NCBI GenBank assembly: GCA_946965045.2
Contig: OX337231.1
Span: forward strand, 1,488,001 to 1,552,000
Direction of reading: 5' to 3'
Origin: Epithemia pelagica
Taxonomy: Eukaryota; Bacillariophyta; Bacillariophyceae; Surirellales; Surirellaceae
DNA: 64,000 nucleotides
Shown: in pieces, positions 8,322 to 19,600 of the stretch
Layout of the letters: the number at the start of each line of letters is the position of its first letter
How positions within the stretch are numbered: the stretch's first letter is position 1
Notes under the pieces: generated by a model
Seen by the model: only the letters and a program-made list of their open reading frames with translations
Database searches by the model: none
Told to the model about the DNA's origin: nothing
Position numbers and translations under genes: made by a program

Positions 8322-11304
8322 TTAATCTTTCTTCTGGTTCCCTGAATCTTGATCTACAACCTCTGTCTGTGTCGTAGTTTTGTTCTGTAATCCTTCATTG
8401 GAACTGGTTTGTGTGAAGAAGTGGCGTAATCGGTCATGAGCGTGACCCTCCCCTGCATCGTACCGGATTCGGGCAATGTAATCACCATGAATGCCTGTTT
8501 CCGTGCCCGTTACCTGTGATCCTCTGAACTTGGCGCGTCTTTGGTATATCACAGCTTCGCCCTCACCAACGACTTCTTCCTCACTCTTTTCTCTGTAGGC
8601 AGCCAATTGTGAAAGGAATTGGTCGATAATGAAGGCAATGACAAGATTATTGACAAGAATGACTCCGAGAATGTGGAATGCCATGAAGTATACTCTGACC
8701 CATTTGGATTGTGTAGCTCCTTCAATACCGATCTCCATAACTGTCCAGTTGTTACCCACAAGTAAATTGAACAAGACGTTCATCGCACTCAGCATATCGT
8801 TGAAGTTGTTGCCCCAGTATTCACTCTCGGCATATTCGGTGCCGAGAACGAGGTAGCTAAGTTTGTTTTGTGGGTCTCGAGAAATAAGTCCACCAAAGAT
8901 GCTTACGCCGATTACCGCAAACAGGTACATGAGAAGAAAGAGGATCAAGAACACATTCCTTGCTGCGGGGAGGATTTCGGCGGATACGGCACCAATCAAC
9001 TGGAACCTCTTCATTGAGGTAAGAAGTCGAATCAATCGAAGGACTCGAAGCATAACAATCATTCGAATGATTCTACTGTCGTTGATAGCGTTTGGGAAAT
9101 AGACAATGGCGGAACTTGCAATTGCAAGGATTGTAACCGTGAAATCGAACATATTCTTAGTGGTCTCCATATATCTTTTCCAACCATAAACGGTAAGTTT
9201 CACCATCACTTCAACCGCATATATACCAGTAAATATGGCTTCAGCAACCTCCCATGGAGTATCGATCGAACCGTCCCAGTTTTTGGCTAGGGAAAACATT
9301 GAGGCATGATTGGTTAGCACAACACTTCGTCAAGAGCAACCCAACTGTAGAACACTTACGGTCAATGTCGACGGTATTCCCAGAAAGCTCAGGATAAGAC
9401 TGAATACCAATCACGATGGCATTCAGGACAAGAACAATGTCAATGACGGCCTCAAAGTAAGTCGACTTGATGACTTCACAAAATCGCTGGTATCCCGTAG
9501 TCGCAAAGACTCGGGGGAAATATTTCTCAATGAACGTTGTGTAGTCGCCCGTCCTGGTGAATTCGAGAAGGATTACATTGCCGAAGTCCATAAATTCAGC
9601 TTCCGAGATGATATTTGTGCCATCCTAAGACGAAGGGTTAAGTCTGTGATGCCTTGCAATCCAATTTGTCTCTCAATGCGACGCACCTTATCTAAGACTG
9701 CAAACAACAAAGTAGTGTCTTCTTCAGAGAGGGTGCGAAACTCAGGGAAATCTTCATTGAAGATCAAGAAAAGGCCCATGACTGTTTCTCGGTCAATAAA
9801 CCCTCTTCCGTCCGGATCCATAAGGGCGAATGCTCGTCGAAGGTTTTCGTTAGCCCTCGCGATCATTTCCCCTTTCCTCTGTGTCATTGCGGTGTCATAC
9901 CTGTTCACAACACCAGCAAGAATCACATTCATTAGGAAAAAGAAAGAAATCACCATGAATGAAATAAAGTACAGAGCGACCCAACGGTTCTCGTTGAACA
10001 ATGGCATCATACTAAAGAAAATAAGCGTGAGAGGAGAAGCCAAGGTGTTGCGTTGGTCACAAGCAACAGCACGTACACATCGGGATAGTTCGCAGTCGTA
10101 ACACATATCCAGAGCGTCCATATTGACTCGATAAAACTTGAGAAATGCATTTGTCCGAGGCTAGTACCGACAAACATGACGCAGCCAAACCATGCATAGA
10201 ATATCATGAACAATCCTAGAAGCGCAAGAACGTTCCAAACTTCTGGAAGCATCTGGAAGAGAACCTTGATATTCTGTTTCGTTCCTCTCAGGAACGAGCT
10301 CAACAAACCCAGTCGAAGGTAGGGCAAGAACAACCGGTAGTCCCTGTACAAGCTAGCGACCATACCAACAATGCACGCAATCTGAGCAATTCGATTCATT
10401 TGTGACGGTCCAGGACGCAAGTACGTTCCAATATCCATTCCATCTCGACCAAGTCGAACAAGAATAACTGCAACGATGACACCGAGACCAATTGCTTCGA
10501 CAAGGCATGACTGATGGGATGTAAGTATCATGGAATGGCTGTTGGGGTAATACTGAACTTCTTCTGTTGAGTTTCCCACTTTATCTCCCGGGTATGTGAC
10601 ATTGTCAGTAGTCGCCGGTGCACCTTTGACGGATAAGAAAGCTTCGCATCCTTGGATGTGAGATGCATGGGAATAGTGACTGTGGTGACACCAACTAGGT
10701 GGCTCAATGAATGAAAGAAGCAAGAGTACCCATGCTGTCCCGTTAATAATTTGAAGGACAGGACGGGACGAACAGATTCTCCCACATATTACAGCCATGG
10801 CATTTCGGAATAATCTGTTTGGGTCAATGTATGGATCATAAGCCCCTGGTTTGGATGGAAGTTCCCCATGTTGAGTTGAAGAACGGACAACAAGAGCTGA
10901 CATCTTGGGCCCTTGACATTGTACTCACCATCCGCAGGGTTTTCGGGTTCTTCGAGAAAGGCATCTCGAATCAGGAAAGCCGCTTGACCAACCCCCGTAT
11001 GACTCAAGGCCTTTTGTCGACTGTTCAGGGTTATCAGCTTGAGAACGTCGGTAAACGCGCTTCCGGAATGTAAAATCAATGCGATTCGATGCCATCGTTG
11101 AGACGCTGTATCACTGTTCTGTGCAGCTTCGCCGTGTCCGCTTAACCTGGATGAGCTTTCCATTACCACGTAATCGGAGCCTTGGCCAATTGGAATGCTG
11201 CTTTGGACTGGGTGAATTGGGAGAGGGGAACCATTCGGTTCGCTCGGAAGCAGGGGATCACTCTCGAGAGCATCCTGCTTTTTCGAGCGACCTTGAGTTT
11301 CCAT
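8322..11304 (-). CDS. two-pore cation channel (TPC family) with EF-hands
   Basis: Five exons can be joined in frame: 11304-10929, 10845-10077, 10011-9687, 9624-9360 and 9286-8322. The four GT-AG introns are 83, 65, 62 and 73 bp, and the product is 899 aa. Domain I (about 150-410) ends with a pore region containing TLWICVTTANYPDV and an S6 helix. A cytosolic linker carries two EF-hands: DPDGRGFIDRET (about 447-458, position 12 not acidic) and DKDGTNIISEAE (about 489-500), the second rebuilt exactly by splicing. Domain II (about 560-810) has an arginine-rich S4 (about 650-667) and the pore segment NVLFNLLVGNNW (about 748-759). This two-domain architecture with a central EF pair is that of plant-type vacuolar TPC1, a calcium-gated, voltage-dependent endomembrane cation channel. 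Location and ion choice are inferred from family. Confidence 0.9.
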
Positions 11305-11582
11305 TGTGTCAATGGGATCCTCACCTGAGTGATATTATATGCTTCATTGATGTAGTAGGTATGCTGTATCGAAGAGTCGCAGTTGCCAAAAATATGGGAA
11401 GCGACAAAGATCTACCCCCAAAATAAGAATGGACTTGCACTTGGAGTGGTTCTGGGAATTAGTGGCATTTCTCGACGCGCTATGTGTACTCTATATTCCG
11501 GTCTACGTAGTTGCGACGTGCTATAAATCATCGTCCTATTCCTATACGATCTACAATCCTCGCGCTGTATTAACCTGGTTTC

Positions 11583-12794
11583 TTAATCGTTATAATGGCG
11601 TAGAGGAGCTGGTTGAAAGGCGATGCACAGAGCAGGTACCAACACAAATGTCAGCAACAGAACGAAACGAAGATGAGACGACGGTCGTGGTGTGTGGTTC
11701 AGCATGAGCCGATCGGGAGAGGAGGTGGCCGACAAGAGCCAGCCAAAACAGGCGGCTCCACTAACCCCAAAGACTGAATTGCAAGGCAATTCCCACCATG
11801 CCAGCACCACCAAGCAGGTGGCGGCCAAGAAGCAAACATCTCGCTGATGCGGTCGATCAATGCCAAAACATGTCAGTACGGCGCAGGTACCCCACGTGGC
11901 CGTCGCGGCTGTCTGTGCTTCCCGGTCCCATGCCATGACCCATAATTGTCCCACCAGAGCTCCAGAAAAAAAGGTACCGCACCATGTCAACAGACTGGGG
12001 CGAAATGTTGGGTTTCGGTAAATGGGACTAAGCCAGGCGATGGACATGACGATCCACTCCGGTAAGGAGCCACACATGAATTGCGAGGACAACAACCTCC
12101 AATACTCATTTTGATAGAGTATTCGCTCAACGTCCAATCCACCAAAACGGATCAAAGTGCTCGCATTCCTGGGTTTTGCGATCATTGGCCAATTCCATTG
12201 GTCTGTTCCATCGCTCTCAATATACCATAGGGCTAATTCATACATGGAAAGCGCCAATAGATAGAAGCCAGATACAATCAGAAGCCCGTGTCCCCATTTA
12301 AACCCAGCGCACGCTTCTTTTCGTTTCGATTTGTTGTAGTATTTGTGTTTGCGAGTATTCCTTCTCTTTTCTTCAGTTGAAGCCCCATTCCACAAAGGGT
12401 GTATATTTCCAGGTTTCTTTTGTCGTGTACCAGAAAAGGAAGGTTTGGAGAGGCGACCCGGTTTGATGGACGAGTATCCAGGATGTGGACTTTTTCCGGA
12501 CTCTAGCAAATGGGCCGTCTCGTTTTTTGGCTGTTCGGAACTCAAGTAATCAAGCCTTTTTAACGATTCGTGCAAGGCTCGATGGTACTTTTCCGTGGCA
12601 TCATTTTCATCGTCGTCCGAATCTCCATTCGGTGTGGCTTTCATGTCGTCGTCAAAGGAGGGAATGGGAGACTGCCTCGCACCGATCCAGGACGAGTCGT
12701 GGTTTCTCGGCAAGACCGATCCGCCAACGGCAGGAGGTGGGGAGAAGAAATCACTGCTGGCATCTCCACTTGTATCCAGACCGTCGTTGGCCAT
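11583..12794 (-). CDS. rhomboid-like membrane protein, probably catalytically inactive
   Basis: A 403-aa protein from the ATG at 12794, which has a strong ACCATGG context; an in-frame ATG at 12878 would add 28 residues. The N-terminal about 190 residues are acidic and low in complexity. The C-terminal half has about six membrane spans with rhomboid-like features: EYWRLLSSQFMCGSLPEWI resembles the region before the family's His/Asn helix, and ATWGTCAVLTCFG sits where the GxSG serine motif would be. FGVSGAACFGWLLS occupies the place of the last His-containing, GxxxG-like helix. If this alignment is right, the Ser/His dyad is missing and the protein is an iRhom/pseudoprotease type. The call is by pattern only and a generic membrane protein remains possible. 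Confidence 0.55.
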   Translation of the reverse strand: MANDGLDTSGDASSDFFSPPPAVGGSVLPRNHDSSWIGARQSPIPSFDDDMKATPNGDSDDDENDATEKYHRALHESLKRLDYLSSEQPKNETAHLLESGKSPHPGYSSIKPGRLSKPSFSGTRQKKPGNIHPLWNGASTEEKRRNTRKHKYYNKSKRKEACAGFKWGHGLLIVSGFYLLALSMYELALWYIESDGTDQWNWPMIAKPRNASTLIRFGGLDVERILYQNEYWRLLSSQFMCGSLPEWIVMSIAWLSPIYRNPTFRPSLLTWCGTFFSGALVGQLWVMAWDREAQTAATATWGTCAVLTCFGIDRPHQRDVCFLAATCLVVLAWWELPCNSVFGVSGAACFGWLLSATSSPDRLMLNHTPRPSSHLRFVLLLTFVLVPALCIAFQPAPLRHYND

Positions 12795-13794
12795 GGTCCA
12801 AATGAATGGGCGTGTGCGATGGAACTGGGTATGGTTGTGAAGTGGGGGTTTGCCCCCCGTCAACGGCGGCTTCGTCATGGCGGCGGTGGGAGAGGATTTG
12901 AATGTGTTTCTTCAACTAAGCATAGATCATGTATCGAGCGTTGGACACCTCGTTGCCTCTCGTGTGTTAACGTGAAAATCCAAAGGCCTGCCAACGACCA
13001 TATACCATGGAGGACTGCAGAGAGCTCAGGTTGAGGTGCTTGTTGTGATTGGCCCCGTGTCCGTGTCGTATGTTGTTTTTTGTTTGGATTCGAAGATCAG
13101 TGATCCATCGTGTGGCGCGAATTCAAAAATCCAGTAGCCTTTGACGGTTAAAAGGTCCGTCACCCTGCGGCCGCAAGTGGTATGGCATGCGTGAGATGAG
13201 GAACGATCGAACATACAATTATAATTGCCTCTTAGATCCTCTGCCGATGGGCAATGCATAGAAGTATTGATCATACAATAGCCCGGAAAATTTCCCTTAG
13301 TAGTGGAAAATTGGAGTATACAGTCAGTACAATCAATACAATAGCCTCTTTCTGTGTTCACAATAGTATATGAGCGAGCGCGTGGCAACATCTCCAGCAT
13401 GGCAGGCTTTGGAAGCACTTTACTCTTTATCACTATACTCGTAGTAGTATTTAAGGAGAGGTAGACGACCACGACCAACAGATAGCGCCACGATTCATTC
13501 CCGAGATCGCCGACGAATGAGTTTGTTGCAAAGGTGGATCAGGTTTGCCATCCATACAAAGGAACTACATCAACAAACCAACGCCAATTAGAGAATCTCT
13601 GGAAAGATCTGGTTGTGTGGTGGATCCGTACCATTGATCGACATCCGAGGCTTCAATTGTCTCGTCGAAACAAGTTCTTGGAACGGACGTTGCAAAGTCG
13701 AGTCTCCCTTCCGGTATTACGTATTACCACGTTGCTTTCCGTGACCACTTCCAAGGGATAACCTTTTGGTGGATTCTCCCTTGCTTTATTCAAA
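12795..13794. other. intergenic kilobase with one doubtful cysteine-rich ORF
   Basis: A spacer between the rhomboid-like gene (minus) and the acidic protein gene (plus). The only candidate is a 150-codon minus-strand frame at 13026-13478, with a hydrophobic start and cysteine clusters (GYCIDCTDC, CHTTCGRR) that could suggest a small secreted protein. No family is recognised, and I give this frame about a one-in-four chance of being real. Confidence 0.3.
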
Positions 13795-14787
13795 ATGTCG
13801 ACCGCCTTGGATTTTCGTGATATTCATCAACACCCGCCGGCGGCCACCAAGCTGCGAGAACCGTTGCCACCGGATCCCTCGTGGGATGCGCACAAGGTGT
13901 ATTTCAACGAGCGAGAACGAGACATGGACAAAAAGGGAGACGAATTCGACGACTTTTTTACCAAGGAACAGTCGGAAGGTGAAAAGAAAAATGTGTTGGA
14001 AGCTACCCTCAACGCCGCCAAACCACAACAAGAAAGTGATGAAACACTAGATCCCTTGGGATGGCCCGTGGATGCCTTTCGATCCCTGGGAGGTCGCGTA
14101 CAATCCATGCTGCTTCCCAATGGAGACGATGACGACGATGATGAGGGAGACGAGTCCAATTTGCTTCGAAGAAGTGATGAAGATCCTGCCGGTGAACCGT
14201 CGACCGCAGCAACTCTGTTGTCGTCTCTCGGAGTCATGGATCTCAAGTCTGCCAATGAAATGGTGGAAGGAGTACAGAATATGTTTCTGTTTGGAGCCGC
14301 CGAGGGAAGTGCATCGGAATCGAAACAACAACAATTGAACCAGGATGATCATGAGGACTCTGAAGGAATGGATAAGGAAGAACGGATCAAAATGTACGAA
14401 ACGACAGGTAACGACGATGAATCGAGCGTGGAAGACGAAAATGACGGCGAATACGACGAAGACGAGTGGGAGAAAGATCGGGAAGTAGGGTACGTGGCGC
14501 AAAGTGGGTCCTTTGAAGACGTGGGTTTGCATGACAATGACGACAAAAACAAGGGAACGGCAAATTCGAAGCAGGCGACGGTACCAGATTTCTCGCCCGT
14601 TACGGAAACTGCCGTACCAACCTTTAAGATTCCTGTACCTACCACCAAATCGAAAAAGAAGAAGCAACAAAAAAGCGGTAACACAGCTGTTCCCATGATT
14701 TGTCCACCACCTGCCGAAAAGCTACAAAAATGGGAAGAGGCCAAGGCGAGACCACTCCAACACTTGCAAGCTTCCAAAAAGAAGTGA
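13795..14787 (+). CDS. acidic hypothetical protein
   Basis: A 330-aa intronless frame starting at an ATG with A at -3. The N-terminal 60 residues (DPSWDAHKVYFNERERDMDKK) look folded and helical. The rest is rich in Asp/Glu runs (seven Asp near residue 110, further clusters about 185-250) and ends in a basic Lys-rich tail. The longest non-disordered section, about residues 80-100 and 140-165, contains FRSLGGRVQSMLLP and MVEGVQNMFLFG. No family is recognised. Composition suggests a nuclear or nucleolar binding protein, which is only a guess. Confidence 0.65.
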   Translation: MSTALDFRDIHQHPPAATKLREPLPPDPSWDAHKVYFNERERDMDKKGDEFDDFFTKEQSEGEKKNVLEATLNAAKPQQESDETLDPLGWPVDAFRSLGGRVQSMLLPNGDDDDDDEGDESNLLRRSDEDPAGEPSTAATLLSSLGVMDLKSANEMVEGVQNMFLFGAAEGSASESKQQQLNQDDHEDSEGMDKEERIKMYETTGNDDESSVEDENDGEYDEDEWEKDREVGYVAQSGSFEDVGLHDNDDKNKGTANSKQATVPDFSPVTETAVPTFKIPVPTTKSKKKKQQKSGNTAVPMICPPPAEKLQKWEEAKARPLQHLQASKKK

Positions 14788-15092
14788 AGAGGTGCCAACG
14801 CCTTACGAAAAAGGCGTTCTTGTAATACTGCATAGAACATAAGAAGCATAAACAATCCTTAGATAAAAAAGCAACCTCGGATTCCCTGGAACCAGTGTTG
14901 AGAATTGAACTTCTGGTTTAAGTGGATTGATCCTGCTCAACTTTAAAGATGCCGGTATGCAACAGAATCCACTTGTACTTCATTACGAAGAGTCCTTAGG
15001 AGATGGCTCAGGTAATCAGTGGACAAAGTTAACCATACCAGACGAAAACAAATGGGCACGACCATTTGCTTTGCTGGTGATGATGATCCTCT
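14788..15092. other. convergent 3' intergenic region
   Basis: 305 bp between the acidic protein gene and the MSS51-C-like gene. An imperfect inverted repeat (gccttacgaaaaaggc, about 14802-14817) lies just after the first stop. Nothing else is seen. Confidence 0.4.
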
Positions 15093-16190
15093 TTAAGCAA
15101 AAGATTTGGTTTGCGAAATGACGTGGTAACAGAAATTGGATTTGACCAGATCCACATCCAATCGATCTTGATACGCGATGCGACTCGACCAAGGGTTCCT
15201 CTGATAACCCGTTCCCTCAAAAGCTTGATACTGACTCAACATGATGCAATCTCGTTCCGAATCGACCCACGAATATGCCGTTAGCAACAAGGGAATGCGG
15301 GGTCTCGCACTAGACAAAAGGATATCCAACGTTGGTTTCCAGTCCATTTTCAGATTGTCGTGTCCAATACCCGGATTGAATAAGGCAAAGGCGTCCCAGT
15401 ACGTGACGCCTACTTCCGAATCAGTAGTCGCTGTTTGCCCCTGAGGATCGCACCTTCGATCCATGGCCGTTTGTTCCACGTTGGCAAGAAAATCGTGAAA
15501 CCTGCCCTTGTACAACCATCGGAGAGTCAAACTACTCTGAGCAATGGGACAAAAGTGCGTCACGGTTGGTTGTCGAACAACTTCTGGTCCAATAAAGTCC
15601 AGTGTGAGATCGACATGCGTCCATCCGAGGTTTTTCATGGCCACAAGGAGGACTTCTCGCCAATAAGCGGTTGGGGGACATGTTTCCTTACGCACACCAA
15701 GGGAGCAAATGTTGAATGACTGCCGTTGCTTGGCTGTCGTTTGAGAGACGTTCCCTCCATCCGTGTCTCGTTCCAATTCGGAACGCGACAGAACAGGCAA
15801 AAGAAGATTGCCGAGGCTTAAAGGTTCCGACAGGAGAGATGTGGTAAGATTTTGTCCATAGACTGTCTCTTCACCCTCATCCAACATTGAAAAGTCCCAG
15901 CCCCTCCATGTCCAATAGTCTTCAAAAGTGGATACAGGCTGGTTTGTTGACTTTGCCACGGATGATGGTTTGACAATGTTCTTTTCGTGCGGTCGTTTCA
16001 GGCAAGATCTCGCCACTTCCCGATTGCTGGACGCCCATACAAGGACAGGATCCTGAAATGATGATGATGATGATGATGATCCGCATTTATTGCTATTCTT
16101 TCGAACGCGTTCACTGCGAAGAAGACGCGATCCTATAATTTTCCTCGAAACATCACTCTTGCTCCAAAGCATCAATCTTTGCCGTTTCAT
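15093..16190 (-). CDS. MSS51 C-terminal-like domain protein
   Basis: A 365-aa intronless frame. The C-terminal half matches the domain found in MSS51/ZMYND17-type proteins: LTLDFIGPEVV (about 206-216), then YWDAFALFNPGIGHDNL and WKPTLDILLSS (about 275-305), followed by PLLLTAYSWVDSERD. In the family the NPGxGH and the T-x-S/DxxRD elements are the most conserved. No MYND zinc finger is seen at the N-terminus, which is basic and serine-rich with a run of seven serines encoded by a GAT/ATC-type microsatellite (about 16059-16081). Yeast MSS51 activates mitochondrial COX1 translation, but proteins with only this C-terminal region have no settled role. The gypsy element begins 117 bp upstream of its start. 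Confidence 0.68.
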   Translation of the reverse strand: MKRQRLMLWSKSDVSRKIIGSRLLRSERVRKNSNKCGSSSSSSSFQDPVLVWASSNREVARSCLKRPHEKNIVKPSSVAKSTNQPVSTFEDYWTWRGWDFSMLDEGEETVYGQNLTTSLLSEPLSLGNLLLPVLSRSELERDTDGGNVSQTTAKQRQSFNICSLGVRKETCPPTAYWREVLLVAMKNLGWTHVDLTLDFIGPEVVRQPTVTHFCPIAQSSLTLRWLYKGRFHDFLANVEQTAMDRRCDPQGQTATTDSEVGVTYWDAFALFNPGIGHDNLKMDWKPTLDILLSSARPRIPLLLTAYSWVDSERDCIMLSQYQAFEGTGYQRNPWSSRIAYQDRLDVDLVKSNFCYHVISQTKSFA

Positions 16191-16307
16191 TTTTTGTGAG
16201 CCAAAGATTTAAAAAAAAAACTGGAAATCTATTTTAACGCACCACGCATGGTGACGCCGACCGACGCGCCGGGCCTAGAAAACAGTACCCTTCGGGATGG
16301 AACGGCT

Positions 16308-16520
16308 TGCGGTACCCGGACTCTGTCCCGCCACGACTCCACGTAAACATGACTCGATAGGTCCCTAGTTGAATCTGTGACATCTTTGACACCGACGTTC
16401 TCAGAATTCAGTCCGTCCTTGTCCCGTGTGCAGATGGCTTCTCTGGCCATCGCTCACTTTCCTAGTGTAATTCCTAAAGATCATAATTTTTACGTCCTAC
16501 CATTATGCATGGGTATGGCA
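16308..16520 (+). repeat. 5' LTR of gypsy element
   Basis: 213 bp beginning TGCGGTACCCGG and ending GGGTATGGCA. It matches 21815-22027 base for base as far as I can read. Very short for a gypsy LTR. Confidence 0.93.
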
Positions 16521-16657
16521 CTCTGATCAGATTCCTCAACGCCCTTGTTTTTCCTTCTTCACCATAACACGCCTCCGGCGGCCGACGTTTGTGCAATTCC
16601 TTTTGCCCGTCCTTTGATTCCTTTCCTTTCCTTTTCTCACCATTGCATCTCTCCATC

Positions 16658-19600
16658 ATGGCAGACAACACTAATGGGTTCATTACCCTTGTCGATGCAC
16701 TCCGCTTCCAACGTCGCGTTGATGAGGCTCTGTCCTCCGATTCCTTCTCTTTGCTCAAGCTCAAAGATGACGACGACAAGTATTACGCTAACCTCCTCCC
16801 CTTTCGGGAGTCGACGGATGAAGATCCTCGCGATCTCTTTCTTTGGGTCCTCCACTTCGTGGACAAGATCCGCATCTCCGGTCATCCGGACCCCTTCGCC
16901 GCTTGTTGCGAGTATTTTCCTCGCTCGGTCACCAGCGCTATCGCTGATCCTTTTCTCGAAGCCTACAACGGTTTGCCTCCAGGCACCAATCTCGACAAAG
17001 CCTGTTTCCAAGGTTTGATTGCTGCGGTCTTCGCCCCTCTTGTCCTTGTCAGTGAAGTTAGTGCTTTCCGCACCTTCCTTCTTTCCGGGCCTCGAAAGCC
17101 CTCGGACATGACTGTGGATTCGCATTTGCAGTCTCTACGCAAGTTCTCTAATGGTCTCAAGTACCTCAGCTCTGACGCTGCAATCGTCCCCCTCACGGAA
17201 GACGAAATCAAACAAGCCTTTTACCAAGGCTCGCCGACTACATGGCGCACGGAATTTCAACAAGCCAATCCTTTGGTGCCGGACATTGTCAATCACTTTG
17301 ACACGGATGCCCTCTTACAAGCCATGCGTGGATACCAGCGCGCCTCCAAGCAAAAGGCCCTCCTACGTGAGCAACAACAAAATCGTTCGCAGTCTCGTCA
17401 CGACCGCTCTCGTCCTCGCGACTCCAACAACAGCGGCAATCGCGATCGTCGCGTGCGCTCTCGCCACTCTCGTGGTGGACTCCGCGGTGGCAGCCGTGAC
17501 TCCTCACGTGGAGGAAATCGCCTTGGCTCCTCCGACCGTAATGCCTCCTCCGGAGACAATCGTGGCGCCTCCGATGGCAACTCCGATCCCTGTCCGTATC
17601 GGACCACGATGGAATCTCATCGCAACCATTCTTGGGCTGATTGCATTTATAATCCTACGGGTCGCAATTTCAATCAAAGCCTTTTTGACGTCATGGTTCA
17701 ACGTTCTAACCGTTCTACCAGTGGCGGCAACGCCGGAACCAATCCTCCTCAAAGTGGTGGTTCCTCCAATGGCAATAACAACCCACGTGGTGGCTCTTCC
17801 GTTCCTCTGCGTGCCACTTGGGGCTCTCGTCCTTCTGCCCCAGGTCGTGGCAGTGATCAACACGCCTCTGACTCTGCTGGTGCCGGTAATGGATGGAATG
17901 CCGTTCCTGCCAATCCTCCTGCCGTAGCTCCTCCTCCAGGATGCGTTCCTACCATTCCTGTCGATGCTGAGGGAATCCAGCAGTGGAGCGATCTTTGCAA
18001 TCCTGAGAAGACGGTCCCCGGTACGTCTCACCTTTCATCTTCCTTTTCATCGTCTCCTGACGATCCGACTCATCACCTGGGCAATTTGTTCTCGCAGCAA
18101 TGTCAGATCCAAACTGGCCCGCCAACGGCTATGCCGGCAGCGCAATCCATCCCGATGCACCCATCAACAAGGTCATCGACCAGCTCAATAAAATCTATGG
18201 GCGCGGAATTGACATTTCCCACATCTACGACCTGTCCACTGAAGGAGGTCTCGCTGCTTACGCCCACGTCTCTATGTCGTGATGACGCTTTTATAAGCAA
18301 GGTGATTGATCCCAATAACGGTTACTTGGATAACCTAGAGTCTTATGATGAGTTCTACTCCCAATTTCCTTCATCTAGTGATGTTCCTTCGTTCGATTCG
18401 CCTTCTCGGCCTGAATGCGTTCCACTCACCATCGTCATGGCTCGCCATATTGGCGGTGTTGAAAATACGCTTCCCTTGCGTGCCCTGCTCGACTCAGGCG
18501 CTGACAAGACGATTCTTCATTCACGTTGCCTTCAACCAGGCATGATACCGCGGTCTACCGACCGTTCCGTGAACACGACCATGGGAACTCGTTCCGGTGT
18601 GTCCGAAATCCTCCTGGAAGACATTGTTCTTCCAGAGTTCTCACGAACCAAACACGTAACCTATCCCTTATGGGTCGATATCTATGATGCTCCCAACAGT
18701 CGCTATGATATCATCATCGGTCGCGATTTGCTTCGCCGTCTGGGCGTCCTTCTTGATTTCGATCGTGGGATCTCCTCGTGGGACTCCATTGAAGTTGCTA
18801 TGCGCGACCGCGATTCATTCGCGACTGAACATGAGTTCGTCTCACATTTCATCGATCTCTTCGCAGATGATGACGTCCTCGGTGACGATTACCTGCTCGA
18901 TTCAAATTACAAACAGGCAGATCTCGATGAGCTTCTTGCTCAACAGACTCATCTGACGCCCTCACAACAACAAGATCTTCTTGGTGTGTGGCTGAAATGC
19001 GGGCGCATCTTTGACGGCGTCCTGCGTGCCTATCCAGACAAAGAGTTGCATCTCGATCTCATGCCCGATGCCAAACCGGCTCATCATCGTCATTATGCGG
19101 TCCCTCGCAATATCCATGACACCTTTAAAAAGGAATTGTTTCGGTTTGTCGATATCGGCATTCTCGAACGAGTTGGTTCCACTGAGTGGGCCGCTCCTCA
19201 TTTTGCCATTCCTAAAAAGGATGGACGAATCCGAATGATCTCGGACTTTCGTTCGCTTAATGCGCAAATGTATCGCCGCGTCTATCCCTTTCCAAGGATC
19301 GAAGATATCCTTCGACGACGCAAAGGCTACAAGTATTTCACAAAACTTGACATCTCTATGTGTTTTCACACTTTCAAACTCGACGAGTTTTCCAGCAATC
19401 TTTGCGTTATCACTACGCCTTTTGGCAAATTTCGCTATCGTCGTCTCCCTATGGGAGTTAAGCAATCCCCAGACTTCTGTCAGGAGCTCATGGAAGAAGT
19501 CCTCGCTGACTTTCGCGATCACGTCGAGGTCTACATCGACGATATCGGCGTCTTTTCCGACAGTTGGGAAGAACATGTCGAGATTCTCAACAAAGTCCTT

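Noticed and set aside
11408-11424. Sequence CTACCCCCAAAATAAG as another MULE end
   Set aside because: Only the first few bases resemble the family and no partner end or 10-bp duplication was found nearby.
13827-14670. Minus-strand frames of 142 and 207 codons
   Set aside because: Both are antisense shadows of the acidic protein at 13795-14787, Ser-rich where the gene is Asp-rich.
17151-17927. 258-codon frame inside the gypsy gag
   Set aside because: It is a +1/+2 shadow of the gag nucleocapsid region; the main frame holds all the motifs.
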